NCBI GenBank assembly: GCA_949710005.1
Contig: OX453272.1
Span: 37,043,100-37,107,099, forward strand
Length of the DNA: 64,000 bases
Direction: 5' to 3'
Origin: Ricordea florida
Lineage: Eukaryota; Cnidaria; Anthozoa; Corallimorpharia; Ricordeidae
Shown: positions 26,801 through 36,247 of the stretch, one piece after another
Position numbering within the stretch: position 1 is the first letter of the stretch
Layout of the letters: the number at the start of each line of letters is the position of its first letter
The notes under the pieces: generated by a model
Databases searched by the model: none
The model's input: the letters and a program-made list of their open reading frames with translations, nothing else
Told to the model about the DNA's origin: nothing
Position numbers and translations under genes: made by a program

Positions 26801-27930
26801 AATGAAGATGGGAACTCTATTCCCGACCAGTCGAAGTTCTTTGAGTTTTCTATCATTTGCTTGTTTAATCTTTCTGGATGAATTTTTTGTATGTAAACAG
26901 CAGAGGTTACAGCCCACTTAAAACACTCGTGATCATTTTCATTCTTAACATTTATAATAGCCTTCTTTTTTGCTAATATTGGTGGTAATTCAATATATGA
27001 ACTTCCAACAAAAGGTTCAAAGGGGTCAATGTTGATATCAAAGTATTCAACTTGATCGAATTGCCAATTAGAACCTTTATTTTGAAACTTTGCAACCAAT
27101 TCAAGTAAACGATTTACCATAGTATCGAATAATTCAGAAAAATCAGTTGATAATGTAATCGTTTCTACTTGTGAATGAAAATATCCTAAGTTTACATCAA
27201 TCTGTCTTGTAGCGGGATTCTCTTTTATAAACTTACACGAAAATATAAATTTCACCCTGATCGGTTTCTTTTTCTGGTTAATTAGATCAAGAACTTTTGG
27301 TTTGATATTATTTAAAAACTCTGCGGGCCCATACCCCTTCTTTCCATCTATCCTAAAAGTTTTCAGATAGCCTTTTAATGCTGTTTGTTGCTCATTAAAT
27401 GTGAAAAATTCTTTTCCATATTCAGTGACTGGTTTTTTAAACGTTCGTGTAAATCTTTCCTTCAGACTTTCTTTTGGTGTAAAACGTTTTCTTATTTGAT
27501 TAGCCTTTTCACCCAAATTTTCTTTTTGATTAAAACGTTTAAATATTTTATTAAACTCTTCCTTCATACTTTCTATTCTTTTGTCTACAATCTTTTTGGA
27601 AGGTTCTGGTATATAAGATTGTATCCAATCTGCAAACTCGTTAATATCTTTAATTAATGGTTTTTCTACTCTGCTTTCCAAATTTTTAATTGGAATTTTG
27701 GGGGGTTTTGGTTTTTTAGGTTTTAGAATTTTGGCATCAATATTAGGTATTGGCTCATCAAGAATAGGTCTTTGTCTCTGCAGATTACGCATCTCTTCCA
27801 TAACTTCTGGAATATTACTCAATTCTTCAACTAGTTCTTGTTTACGTCTCAAATTAGAAAATCCCCTACCAATATGTACGCGGGCAAGTTCTTTCAATTC
27901 CGCAACTTTTTTCTTTTGTAACTCTTCCAT
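23824..27930 (-). CDS. Protein-primed-type B-family DNA polymerase, full length, element B
   Basis: 1368 residues. N-terminal SAP/LEM-like segment (ELKELARVHIGRGFSNLRRKQELV). A Cys-His cluster CSRCLNAFQSETSLEKH lies at about residues 450-475. Exonuclease motifs: YADFESF near 512, NLSGYDAH near 660, YLKTDVLLL near 866. A HCHLTGKYRGAAHNECN endonuclease-VII-like patch stands at about 630-645 and a Cys-rich insert CGKCEACKPGDC near 730. Polymerase motifs: DANNLYG (A) near 966, NSVFGKT (B) near 1102, FTDTDS (C) near 1198, RAKLY near 1266. All key residues are present. Starts at the inner edge of the right TIR. It differs in lineage from the polymerase of element A. Confidence 0.96.
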   Translation of the reverse strand: MEELQKKKVAELKELARVHIGRGFSNLRRKQELVEELSNIPEVMEEMRNLQRQRPILDEPIPNIDAKILKPKKPKPPKIPIKNLESRVEKPLIKDINEFADWIQSYIPEPSKKIVDKRIESMKEEFNKIFKRFNQKENLGEKANQIRKRFTPKESLKERFTRTFKKPVTEYGKEFFTFNEQQTALKGYLKTFRIDGKKGYGPAEFLNNIKPKVLDLINQKKKPIRVKFIFSCKFIKENPATRQIDVNLGYFHSQVETITLSTDFSELFDTMVNRLLELVAKFQNKGSNWQFDQVEYFDINIDPFEPFVGSSYIELPPILAKKKAIINVKNENDHECFKWAVTSAVYIQKIHPERLNKQMIENSKNFDWSGIEFPSSLKQIDRFEKQNPYYTINVYGYDKDDIYPLRISKKQKGYLINLLLISEDENNHYCWIKNMSRLLAAKVSKHKSKMHFCSRCLNAFQSETSLEKHLEYCSTNKEVKIVLPKDEDGSPKFIKFINYNRKMRVPFVIYADFESFTEKINTCSPDIRKSFTKQYQKHTPSGFSYYIVFFDKEYENVFREYTAKSPDEDVAQIFVNSLEAVIKKIYNDFRYKKKVNMTENDKIIHSLATHCHICEEKLGEDKVIDHCHLTGKYRGAAHNECNLNYRIPKFFPVIFHNLSGYDAHLFIKNLGTTKGNINCIPNNEEKYISFTKQIVVDTFTNKEGRRVEVKREIRFIDSFKFMASSLSNLTDNLTKCGKCEACKPGDCMKKYIENGKIVKYKGIGNCEKCKNCKLAKSKCLSPTDKNMCETKKFFKGEELKLLLRKGEFPYDWFDKFEKLNENQLPPKDEFYSKLNDEEIKEGDYQHAQNVWKTFNMKTMREYHDLYLKTDVLLLSDVFENFRDVCQKNYGLDPAWYYTAPGLAWDAALKLTKVNLELLTDIDMLLMIEKGIRGGVSMISTRYGKANNPYIKEYDPNLPKTYIEYLDANNLYGGGMSNPLPTHGFDWVPEEDFKNWKNIPCILEVNLEYPNHLHDLHNDYPLAPERLVVNKVEKLIPNLNNKEKYVVHHKTLKLYESLGLKITKIHRGITFKESAWLKPYIDLNTNLRSKANNDFEKDFFKLMNNSVFGKTMENIRNRVDIRLVTNQKDAKKLISKPNYQHRTIFCENLVAIHMKKTKLVFNKPVYLGMCILDLSKTIMYNFHYNYIKPKYGEKVKLLFTDTDSLAYLIETEDFYKDIAPDVRERFDTSNFPKNHPSGIEVGINKKVINMFKDEAGGKQIAEFVGLRAKLYSYRMDGGEEIKKDKGVKTSVVKKTISFNDYKDCLFNKKPQMRQMNVFRSRLHDVYTETINKVALSADDDKRIICEDGINTFAYGHYSLKTELGGSSVS

Positions 27931-28635
27931 TTATACTTTCGTAAGTTATTCTTTAAATTAACATTAAAATCCAAATTTTTTTATTTTGCGGATACTTATG
28001 TGGGGGTGGGCTTGGATAGGGATGGTGAATTCTCCGCGTCCACTTTCCTCAAACTTTGTAAAAACTTTGCAAAACTTATTCTGGATGTTGGAAAAGGGAG
28101 GCTGCAGTATAAGGTTTGGTGGGGCTTGGCATCGGCTTGGCATCGGCTTGGCATCGGCTTGGCATCGGCTTGGCATCGGCTTGGCATCGGCTTGGCATCG
28201 GCTTGGCATCGGCTTGGCATCGGCTTGGCATCGGCTTGGCATCGGCTTGGCATCGGCTTGGCATCGGCTTGGCATCGGCTTGGCATCGGCTTGGCATCGG
28301 CTTGGCATCGGCTTGGCATCGGCTTGGCATCGGCTTGGCAAAATCTCAGGCAAATCTCTGGCAAATTTTCTGATAAATCTTTGGTTAATTTTTTAAAAAA
28401 AATTTCCGCATTTTTCAAAAAATTTCCGATTGTCCTATTGTCCCAGAATCCGCTTATCACTACTACTAAAGTACTTTAGCGGCTCACACTATGTATAAAT
28501 ACAAGCTTGTAACTCTCATTTGTAAAACTCCCTGAAGAAGTCCGCGACAGTCGGACGAAACGCGTAGGAGAATAAATCAGTTTTACAAAACCAGTTCGCA
28601 GAGTGCTGCTCACTAGTTTATTTTTCAAAAAAATC
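27926..28635. repeat. Right terminal inverted repeat of element B
   Basis: 710 bp, inverted copy of the left TIR from the PolB ATG outward. Includes the same promoter box, same 19-unit array and same outer end. Carries TA-CTT-TA where the left TIR has the 290-bp palindrome. Outer end AAAAAAATC at 28627-28635, followed by GTTCAAAAAAATCACC, itself a partial direct repeat of the end. Confidence 0.93.
28131..28339 (-). repeat. 11-bp minisatellite, 19 units, right TIR
   Basis: Inverted copy of the left array (unit ATCGGCTTGGC on this strand), exactly 209 bp in both TIRs. All units match the consensus, whereas the left copy has one variant unit. Confidence 0.95.
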
Positions 28636-29429
28636 GTTCAAAAAAATCACCTTTATCTACCAGATGTTTAAAAATAACAGCAATCTGGAAGGGTCAATCT
28701 AGCCTCCAGGAATACCTTAACTCACTTGAGAGTTGACCAGTTGAATGTCTACATTTTATGGCATTGTACTCCATCGCACCATTGGTGCGCATTTTCTAAC
28801 AATCCGGTTAGGCACTGAAATCATTCATGTATTCTTGATACTGCGGCTATTTAAACGTTCCACTTTGTATTCCACGAAGTCCACAGTATCGTAAATTTGC
28901 GAATTTAAACCATCGCCAAGAAAGATCCACCATCACTTGACCACTTAAACAGTTTATAACTCGCAGTGTCTACTGCGTTTGTCGCTAAGGTTATGATAGT
29001 TTAACATACATATTGAAACTGGTGGTGTATTATTTTAAAACCTTTGAGTTAGTACTAATGCACGTATGCAAATTAAATTATAATGTCCGTTTCATTTCAA
29101 GTCGTTTACTTCGTTTCATATCGAAGTCGCTTCATGAAGTCTTAATATTTTCGCTCCGTCAGTAAATTTAGCTCTTATTCTTATATTTAAGACTTCTTTT
29201 CTTTCACTAAAGAACTTAGAGACTTTGAGCCAAATAGTTCACCGCGGTTTTCAGAGCGTGGGAGGCATTCGAGGCGAACACGCAGCACTATGCAGAGAAA
29301 CGTGACATTTGTCTGGCCAAAACATTTCACTCGAACGAAACTTACACCACTTCAATTCTCCTTAACCCAAGCAAATTGAAACACCTTGTAATTGTAAGAG
29401 ATAGTTAACATGTACTTCACGTGGCTCAC
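28636..29429. other. Host intronic or intergenic sequence beside element B
   Basis: About 800 bases with no ORF or repeat I can assign. If the HYKK-like gene continues, this is its first intron, starting with the GTGAGC donor at 29429. I searched for the next kinase exon here and saw none. Confidence 0.5.
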
Positions 29430-29984
29430 CTGCAGTGCTTTATCCAACTTCGCTACGAAATGACCCAAGTTCACCAAAAACTGAGCGCTACATGATACGT
29501 CGGCAAGTCGCTTGCCTCGGACAAAGGTGAGCAGACGGATGCAGTTTAAACGCCGTGGAAGACCCTCATCTCGACTAAAAGTCTCTCTTTTTGAAGGCTT
29601 TGTTAAATTGCTTAAATCATACGAAAGTTTATATTCTCCACTCAGAGACATCACCGGAGTGGGGCACGAGAATCCGTGTTTGTTCAAATACAACATGGCA
29701 CAATTTTGTGAATCCACAAAACTAGCACTGACAGAGTCTGCGTGATTCAAAATCTTTAACACGTATTCCTCTTCTTTAGGCATCTTGTCATTTCTTGATC
29801 GTTTGGAAACCATAATCCCTTTCATGTAAAAATTCCGGTCGTCATAGCTCTCAAACTCCCTCACAGAGTCGATACTGATTTTTAGGCCATACTGTATTTC
29901 GGCCAGTTGAATCGCGTCTCCTTGGCAAACTTGTGGCCTCAACAACAGCAAAAGTCCATTTGCCTCTTCCAAAGTGCGATCCAT
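29430..29984 (-). CDS. HYKK: Hydroxylysine kinase-like protein, first coding exon
   Basis: 185 codons ending at a CAG/GTGAGC donor, phase 0. The N-terminal pattern RPQV followed by YGLKI and FESYDDRNFYM matches the aminoglycoside-phosphotransferase-like hydroxylysine kinase family (AGPHD1), where SYDD-x-NF is a family hallmark. The enzyme phosphorylates 5-hydroxylysine with GTP. The catalytic HGD and DFD exons are not in this exon. Going down the minus strand, the next sequence is 0.8 kb of host DNA and then element B, so the remaining exons lie beyond both proviruses or are lost. An alternative upstream start is possible but MDRTLEEANG is reasonable. Confidence 0.7.
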
Positions 29985-30799
29985 TACCGTAGATTTTGCT
30001 GGTACGTACAGTCGAAGGAGGGGACATGAAAAACACTTAAGGGCAAAGTGCCAGATTGACGTATCAGTTCCGGCGTCACAGCCTAATTATGAAAGATCAG
30101 TTGGAAGTTTAACAAATCGAATGTGGTTTAGTGTGTGACCAAGATCGTGACACAAAGAAAGAGCAAGCCTTGGGGGCTTTCCATAATTCACCGAAAATTT
30201 TCTCTACTAACCATGCTCGAATGGAACGGGCTTATTCTCGGTCGTCATGTGGTCAGTTTTTGCCCCAGGCTTCTTGATGCCACGTTTCGCAAGGTATTCA
30301 AAATGGCGGGTATTTTAAAAATTTACGCAGCAACCGATTATGGGCGATTCTGATCCTAATTTCATTTTTAATTCGCTCTTGTTCGATAATGAAAACGAAA
30401 TGTGACCCTTACTGGCTGCAGTTTCGTGCTTCATGCGGAGAAGTCGGAACCGTATAAATGGCTTCGTGCAAGAGACGGCTCCTCCGTAGTCGCAGTCGGA
30501 ATTTTGTTTTCTCTTCTTCCAAAGAGCATGCGAGGAGACTGGAGAACAAATTAGCCAATCAGATTGCGAGATTAGTAGCAATTGTGGTAAAAAATAATTT
30601 TTACGTTGTTTCAATTATTTGTATGGTTTTTCATAAATACTTATATGCACTAATAAACGCATTTATACAAATATGAATCAATGTTATATGTCTATAACTA
30701 ATGGTACTTATCAGTAGAAGGGACAACGATGAAAACAGGGAAGGAATGTGTGGTTAAAAAATGGTGGGTTACATTATAAACTTAATGTATGGTCGCGAG
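29985..30799. other. Upstream flank of the HYKK-like exon
   Basis: Possible promoter and 5' UTR of the minus-strand gene. No coding region, tRNA or recognisable element was found. A few short ORFs are present without codon bias or homology that I can recognise. Confidence 0.4.
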
Positions 30800-31345
30800 G
30801 GAAACAGTTAGTTTTGTTTTTCCGAGAGTCCTGAAGTTATACCACCGTAAGGTAAAACGGAGGTGCCGACGTTTCGAGCGTTAGCCCTTCGTCGGAGCGA
30901 ATGAGAGGATTGTGGGTTACGTTCAATTTATATAGAGAAGTTTGGAGCCATGCTATTGGTGGAACCATAGCATTGTGTGAATGGAAGTGAATAAATTAGA
31001 TGAATGATTAAATGAATGAGAAACGTTCGTTGATACCGTGGGGATTAAGAGAACCGAGTTGGAAGATAAACTTCTGTTCTAGGTTTTTACGGCTTTCCGT
31101 GTTGCCCTGATGCACGGAAAGGCCACATACCGCCATGTTGTGAGTTGAGCGATTAGGTAGATTAAAGTGTCGCGCTACAGGTTTCGATGCATCTTTGTCA
31201 TTTCGTTCGACGTCACGCAGATGTTCGCGGAAACGGTCACCTAATCTTCTTCCGGTCTCGCCGATATATATCTTCTTGCATAAGGTGCATTTTATGCAAT
31301 AGATAACATTGGCGGAAGTGCATGTGAAACGGTCGCCGTGATTTT
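30800..31345 (-). mobile_element. Penelope-like retroelement 3' fragment with GIY-YIG domain
   Basis: Minus-strand translation from about 31345 to a stop at 31008-31010 reads VIYCIKCTLCKKIYIGETGR, then RLGDRFREHLRDV and a conserved tail. KKIYIGETGRRL is the GIY-YIG endonuclease signature of Penelope-like elements, with Arg in RRLGDRF and HL following. The flanking DNA to 30800 (TGCCGACGTTTCGAGCG) is the usual non-coding terminal repeat of such elements. The reverse transcriptase part is missing, so this is a truncated copy. Confidence 0.82.
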
Positions 31346-31630
31346 AAACGATCGTTTAGGTCCTGCTATTTTGTTTGTGTTGTGGACGAAAGGGCAAGTT
31401 TTGCACCTTTTGCGTGTCATTCAAACGTAACAAAAACGTAAGCGATTTTTTAGTTAGAAGTAGTGACGTCGCACTTAAAGGTATGATAATTAAAAGTTTA
31501 ATTTGGATCAAAAGTGCCCGGTCAGAGTGACAGACCAGACAAATATTTCGCCGGTCAAAACGTCAAATTTATCGGACACTTGTCCGATGACCGACTGTTA
31601 TTTGCAGCCTTGTTAAGACCTACCTTATTT

Positions 31631-31973
31631 GAAAAAAACCGCCATCTTCCAAAGGCCATTTCTCAGCAACGGCTCAATCAATCGCTATGAAAAAAATATC
31701 ACAAGAAACTACACTTTATTAGCAAAATTTCTATCTATTTTTCAACCAATTCTATTTAGCCAAACCCGAGAAATGGCCGTTTCTAAACAACAACTTTTCT
31801 TACGCTAACCCTAACGCGACCGTTTTGCCCGATTTTGAAAAAAACCGCCATCTTCCAAAGGCCATTTCTCAGCAACGGCTCAATCAATCGCTATGAAAAA
31901 AATATCACAAGAAACTACACTTTATTAGCAAAATTTCTATCTATTTTTCAACCAATTCTATTTAGCCAAACCC
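31631..31973. repeat. 137-bp direct repeat pair
   Basis: 31631-31767 and 31837-31973 are near-identical, both starting GAAAAAAACCGCCATCTTCC and ending TTTAGCCAAACCC. The 206-bp spacing indicates a tandem duplication with a partial second unit. No coding content. Confidence 0.85.
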
Positions 31974-32103
31974 TACCAAGCTGCTTAGAATTTACAGCCC
32001 CTTGCTAGTATGCATACAAATCCTTACTTCCATTACTGATGTAACGTCTCTTGTTAATAATTAATTCTGATTCCCATTTAAACAAACCTATTATTAAGAA
32101 ATT

Positions 32104-32243
32104 AATGGTCCCATTCAATCGAGTCGAAAGCTCTTTTGAAATCAAGAAATAAAGCGATCTCTTTTTTGCCTGTTATGTTTGTGTGCTCTATGATATCTTG
32201 GATTGACCGAACACTTTCACCAATGTGACGTCCTTTTGCGTAA
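32104..32243 (-). pseudogene. LINE reverse transcriptase fragment
   Basis: Minus-strand reading YAKGRHIGESVRSIQDIIEH followed by LFLDFKRAFDSIEWDH matches RT domains 1 and 2 of L1/Tx1-like non-LTR elements (LDF-x-RAFDS-x-EW contains the first catalytic Asp). It ends in a stop, with no other RT domains nearby. A small, isolated relic. Confidence 0.75.
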
Positions 32244-34115
32244 TCAGTTCCCGGCCAGTTTCATTGATTACTTCGTCAAATGAGTATACTCCGAGACGCC
32301 ATTTTGTTTTCACAGTGAAAATTATAAAAGTTGAGACAACCACACGGAAATAAATGGTCAGCGGTTCTTTGCTTGACAGGCAAACGCTCTTTGACGACCA
32401 AAATAAAGTGTCTTGTTTAGATCAACGACCACGCTTGACAGGATAAGTATACATTGAAGACGTATATATATACGTGGTGGATCGTTCAGTCACGCAACTC
32501 GACGTATCTATACGTCCATGGCAGGGAAGGGGTTAATCCCCTTAATAATGCTAGGAAGAACCTTTTCAAGTCTTTTTGTGTGGCTTACACGAAGTGTGTA
32601 GCCACATTATGGTGAGATCAGATTTATATTTTATCTATATTTGTCCACGAGAGTCGAGCACCTGTCACGTGTCTAGTAAGTCACACATGTACGCATTGCT
32701 GACCTGTGGGTTTTCATACACCCCACCTGGAAATGTGTGACCACTGTAGCCATATAAAATTTGTATTGTTTTGTTGTATTGTTTATAATGCAGAGTGTGA
32801 AATGCTAAACAATGTGATTGACTGAACCACTGAGGCTTGACCATTCTGTATCTCCTGCAGTAAGTCACGAGAATGAGATCAGACAAGTAAATTACAGCAC
32901 ACTCTTTCTTAACGTTTATTTTAAAAAGGCGATATAAAATGCATTTCGCTTTATACCAAGGTTTACAGGAACAGAGGAAAAAGCGTCCAAAACGGTTTGA
33001 CGCTTGAGTTTGTGATCCCCTTAAAAAAAATAAAAATTTTCCCATTAAGCTTTATCGTTTAGGAATATCGTTAACCCTTTAAGCCCCAATATCAATGTTA
33101 ATTTTCTCCTAACTGTTCTCATGTACCTGTTATGGTACTGGTGAGGAGAATTTGTTCAAAAATCAATACAACTCTTTTTTGGTGATCATTATCGTTATTC
33201 TTATAACCTGAATGATTGATGAACAGTGAACATCGTTATGAGAAATTAAATGCTGGTCACTACTGCAACTTAAAAGGTTAAACTGAACTTGAGGTCATAA
33301 TTCAACCTTTTTAGATACCTGGCGGCCGGTTTCATGAAGGAAACCCCGATGAAAGTTTTGGAAAAGTGCAATCTGCCCATTCCAACTGAGGAGAATTCTT
33401 AGGCTGAACGAAACAGACCACAAAAAGTTCAATTAAAACTCTCCTCCACACGTGGGAGCAGCTTGCAGATTTTGAACAAACGTATCTTCAATTTGTAATT
33501 TTGGACTGTAAGTACAATTGTATATGAAAGTTCCGTATTTGCGTTTATGGTTGCAGTCAATATTTATTTGTCTTTTTGGCCTGTTTATATGAAGGCGAAG
33601 CAACCCTGCTAAGATTCCTGTCTCATGTTCATTCATGAACGAAATCAGACCGCCAACCGGGCTGGAATTATCTATGGAACTTATTTTGGATGCGATAAAA
33701 CTGAGAAAACGCCTGAACATCAAACCTTGAAACGGAAACGAGTTTCAACCCAAAAAAGGGAGCTGATCTTTTTTGTATGAAATTTATCCTAAACGGTCTA
33801 CCGATATATTGGCATCCCAGGGCGGGTTCTCAGTAAACAAGCCATTCGGCCAGCTCATACTGTAATGAAACGAGATTTTACCCAAGGAAAGAGGAAACTG
33901 CTGAGATCTCAGTAAAGTGGGGCCAGTCCGCGACAAACGGGGCTAGTCCGCGACAAACGGGGCAAGCCCAACTTATAACCAAGAACTATAAACCAGTTAT
34001 ACAAGTTATGAGAATTAATAGAGGTATAAAAATGATCCGGACATATCTTCTTTCTACCTAGTAAGTACTAAAGCAGCTATGTAGTTTATGAGAATGTTAT
34101 CATGATCGGCAAATA
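32244..34115. other. Non-coding stretch
   Basis: No gene recognised. A short inverted sequence TGTGGCTTACACGAAGTG with GTGTAGCCACA lies at about 32578-32608. A 21-bp unit GGGGCTAGTCCGCGACAAAC repeats two to three times at about 33915-33965. The rest is unassigned. Confidence 0.5.
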
Positions 34116-34117
34116 CA

Positions 34118-34400
34118 TACCTCTTACTAACCGAGTTCGAGCTCCGTACTGTAAGTTACGGACCGAGTTTTTCCGCTCGGATTTATGGCCTAAGCGCGAA
34201 GCGCGCTGGCCATGAATCCAAGCGGACAAAACGAGGATCCGTAACTTACAGTACGGATCGAGAAAACGAGGTTTGTAAGATATTTATTATATCTCAAAAC
34301 AAACTTTTGAATTTCGCGGGCCGTACAGTAAAGTACGGCCCGCTAAATTGACCAATCACAGCGCGCGTACTAACTGAGAGATACAATAAATGTACCTTAG
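34118..34400. mobile_element. Foldback repeat family, copy 1 of 3
   Basis: About 280 bp beginning CCTCTTACTAACCGAGTTCG and ending near CTAACTGAGAGATACAATAA. Contains long internal inverted repeats (CCGTACTGTAAGTTACGG and its partner, and a GGGCCGTACAGTAAAGTACGGCCC hairpin, described here in parts). Two more copies lie at 50821-51090 and 51901-52190. Non-autonomous DNA element; no TSD decided. Confidence 0.75.
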
Positions 34401-35749
34401 AAACCAGGGCGTGAATTAGAAGCGAGCAAAATGAGCTAGAGAAGGGGAAAAAAAAAACGGCGATATATCTGCGGGACAAACACGCGCCTATTTTAGCCTT
34501 TTGTTTTCTTCTCCCCTTGTTTTTCACTTCATACTCAACGAGCTACAAAGGAACTGCTCGTAGTCTACTGTAATCCATAAACACGTAACCACGGGCCGGC
34601 TTATTTAGCGTTAAGGGTGACATCCCAAAACGCTTATAGTACAAAGGCATATTGTAACATAGTTATGACGGGCATGAACTTTCTGCTCTCTAACACTTCA
34701 GTCTAATGGTACCTATAGTTCGTCAGAATGTAAATGAAATCTGTATTATCTATCCATGTTAACTAGTTTAAAAATGCAAATGAGGACATATAATCAGTGA
34801 ACAAACTAACAGATAACGAATTAACCGATAACGAATTGTTGCCGCGGTTCAAGCTTCCCTAAGGGGCGGTAAAACGTCTGGAAAAGACATCTTTTCTGCC
34901 AGGGGCTGTTTGGATTACGGGAAAAAGTTGCAACCACCTTAAAATTTGATTTCTGTGTTTTGATGGAGTGTGCGCAATACAGCACAGCCATCACCTAGCT
35001 AAACATGACTAAAATGTAGAGAAAATGTTCCAGTATCATCGACTTCCCTTCCATCTTAGTTGTATTTCAAATTTAATGCACTTTTTATATCAGTCTATTT
35101 ATCCCACTGCTTCGTCTGTATTAAAATCTGCCTTAAGATGTTCTCTTCACCTAATCTCGCTACAAAAACTACATACCGTGAATACGGCGGTTTTCAACAG
35201 AGCAAACGCTACGCAACCATTGTAAAGGTTGTCACGTTTTATATTACATCGACTGCTGTCGAGATATTTTGTTCATAGTTCTCGTCTTTGCTCTCTCTAA
35301 CGCTACAGAACCATGAAAGTAAGCTTTTAAACATACCTCTGACGGTGCTCGAACACTTTGTTTAAACAAAAGGGAACCAACTAAAACGATCAAAGACTTG
35401 AATCGTGCGATTCCATGTTAAAAGGTTTCAAGAGTGAATATCGAAAGTTCTAGTCTGGTCCCTTTTGCTTAGAGAAAAAGTTTAGACACTTTTAGAGTTA
35501 CTTTGAAGGTTCTTTAGGGGTTACACAAAACAGGGCATCCTTTGGAATGGTTGCGTATCGTTTGCTCCGTTTTTTTTTTTTTTGTTCAATAAGCTGTCGC
35601 AAAACCAAGGCCAAAGCAAGCACCTCAACCAATCACAACAGATGCACGCAGTCGGGTCAACCAATCACAACAGATGCACGTAGTCAGGTCAACCAATCGA
35701 AATGCAAAGAGAATGGATGTCGTCAGCAACACCCATGGTTTAACTTGTC

Positions 35750-35786
<37 letters not shown>

Positions 35787-35908
35787 GAGTCAAACTAATC
35801 ACCTATCACAGCAGTGAAAAACCAAAGCAATCGAATAATTATTTCTGAAAATTAGTCGAAAACTGTTCTAACCAAGCAGAGTTCACATTAATTTTCATTT
35901 CATCTTAA
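34401..35908. other. 3' flank of the SH3 adaptor gene
   Basis: No gene found. Contains a T-run near 35570, a 32-bp duplicated unit AACCAATCACAACAGATGCA (35630-35700) and a (GATT)n microsatellite at about 35750-35786. Part is probably the 3' UTR of the minus-strand gene that stops at 35909. Confidence 0.5.
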
Positions 35909-36247
35909 TCACTCTTCAAGCTTAGCTACGCGTCTTTTAAGTCTGTCAATTTCTACCTTAAGAGCTGCATTCTGCTTTCTCTCCTCGTCAAAGTCATTTG
36001 TGAGCGATTCAATCTCACGATTAAACTTCTCTTCTAGCTTCTTCACAGCTTCGTTGTGCTTCTTCTCCATGTTGGTAATCAAGTCGCGCAATTCAGATAT
36101 CTGTTTGTATAGTTTTTCAACATCGGCGGAAGGAATGGAGGAAACAGTCTGTCCTTTCGAAGCAGGGGACGCAGAAACGGGTAGTTCTTCTCTTAGTGAT
36201 TTTCTCTTTTCGATTGCATCCTCTTTTGGAAGGGTCGCTGGAGGAAC
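35909..36247 (-). CDS. SH3 adaptor gene, last coding exon (coiled coil)
   Basis: Acceptor TTAG at 36248, phase 0. Encodes VPPATLPKED, a Ser/Pro-rich part and a coiled coil (KKHNEAVKKLEEKFNREIE and LKVEIDRLKRRVAKLEE) to the stop at 35909-35911. C-terminal coiled coils mediate trimerisation in CD2AP/CIN85. Confidence 0.85.
   Translation of the reverse strand, partial: VPPATLPKEDAIEKRKSLREELPVSASPASKGQTVSSIPSADVEKLYKQISELRDLITNMEKKHNEAVKKLEEKFNREIESLTNDFDEERKQNAALKVEIDRLKRRVAKLEE

Larger units (their letters stand above)
12482..28635 (-). mobile_element. Element B: complete Maverick/Polinton-like provirus (about 16.2 kb)
   Basis: Bounded by TIRs at 12482-13474 and 27926-28635 that are essentially identical apart from a palindrome insertion in the left copy and two base differences in the 11-bp array. 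Encodes full PolB, integrase, packaging ATPase, putative capsid and penton-like proteins and eight or nine smaller proteins, all with open frames. No target-site duplication can be recognised next to the TIR ends (left flank ends AGGGCA, right flank begins GTTCAA). No adenain-like cysteine protease was recognised. The intactness and TIR identity suggest recent insertion or recent TIR homogenisation. Confidence 0.92.

Noticed and set aside
27964..28479. Equivalent repetitive ORFs in the right TIR
   Set aside because: Same array in inverted orientation; no independent evidence of translation.
12460..28660. Target-site duplication for element B
   Set aside because: The bases next to the TIRs (AGGGCA and GTTCAA) do not match; no 5-6 bp duplication can be claimed.
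35547..35762. Possible exon at 35547-35762
   Set aside because: It is a product of a T-run and repeated CCAATCACAACAGATGCA units; no splice or homology support.
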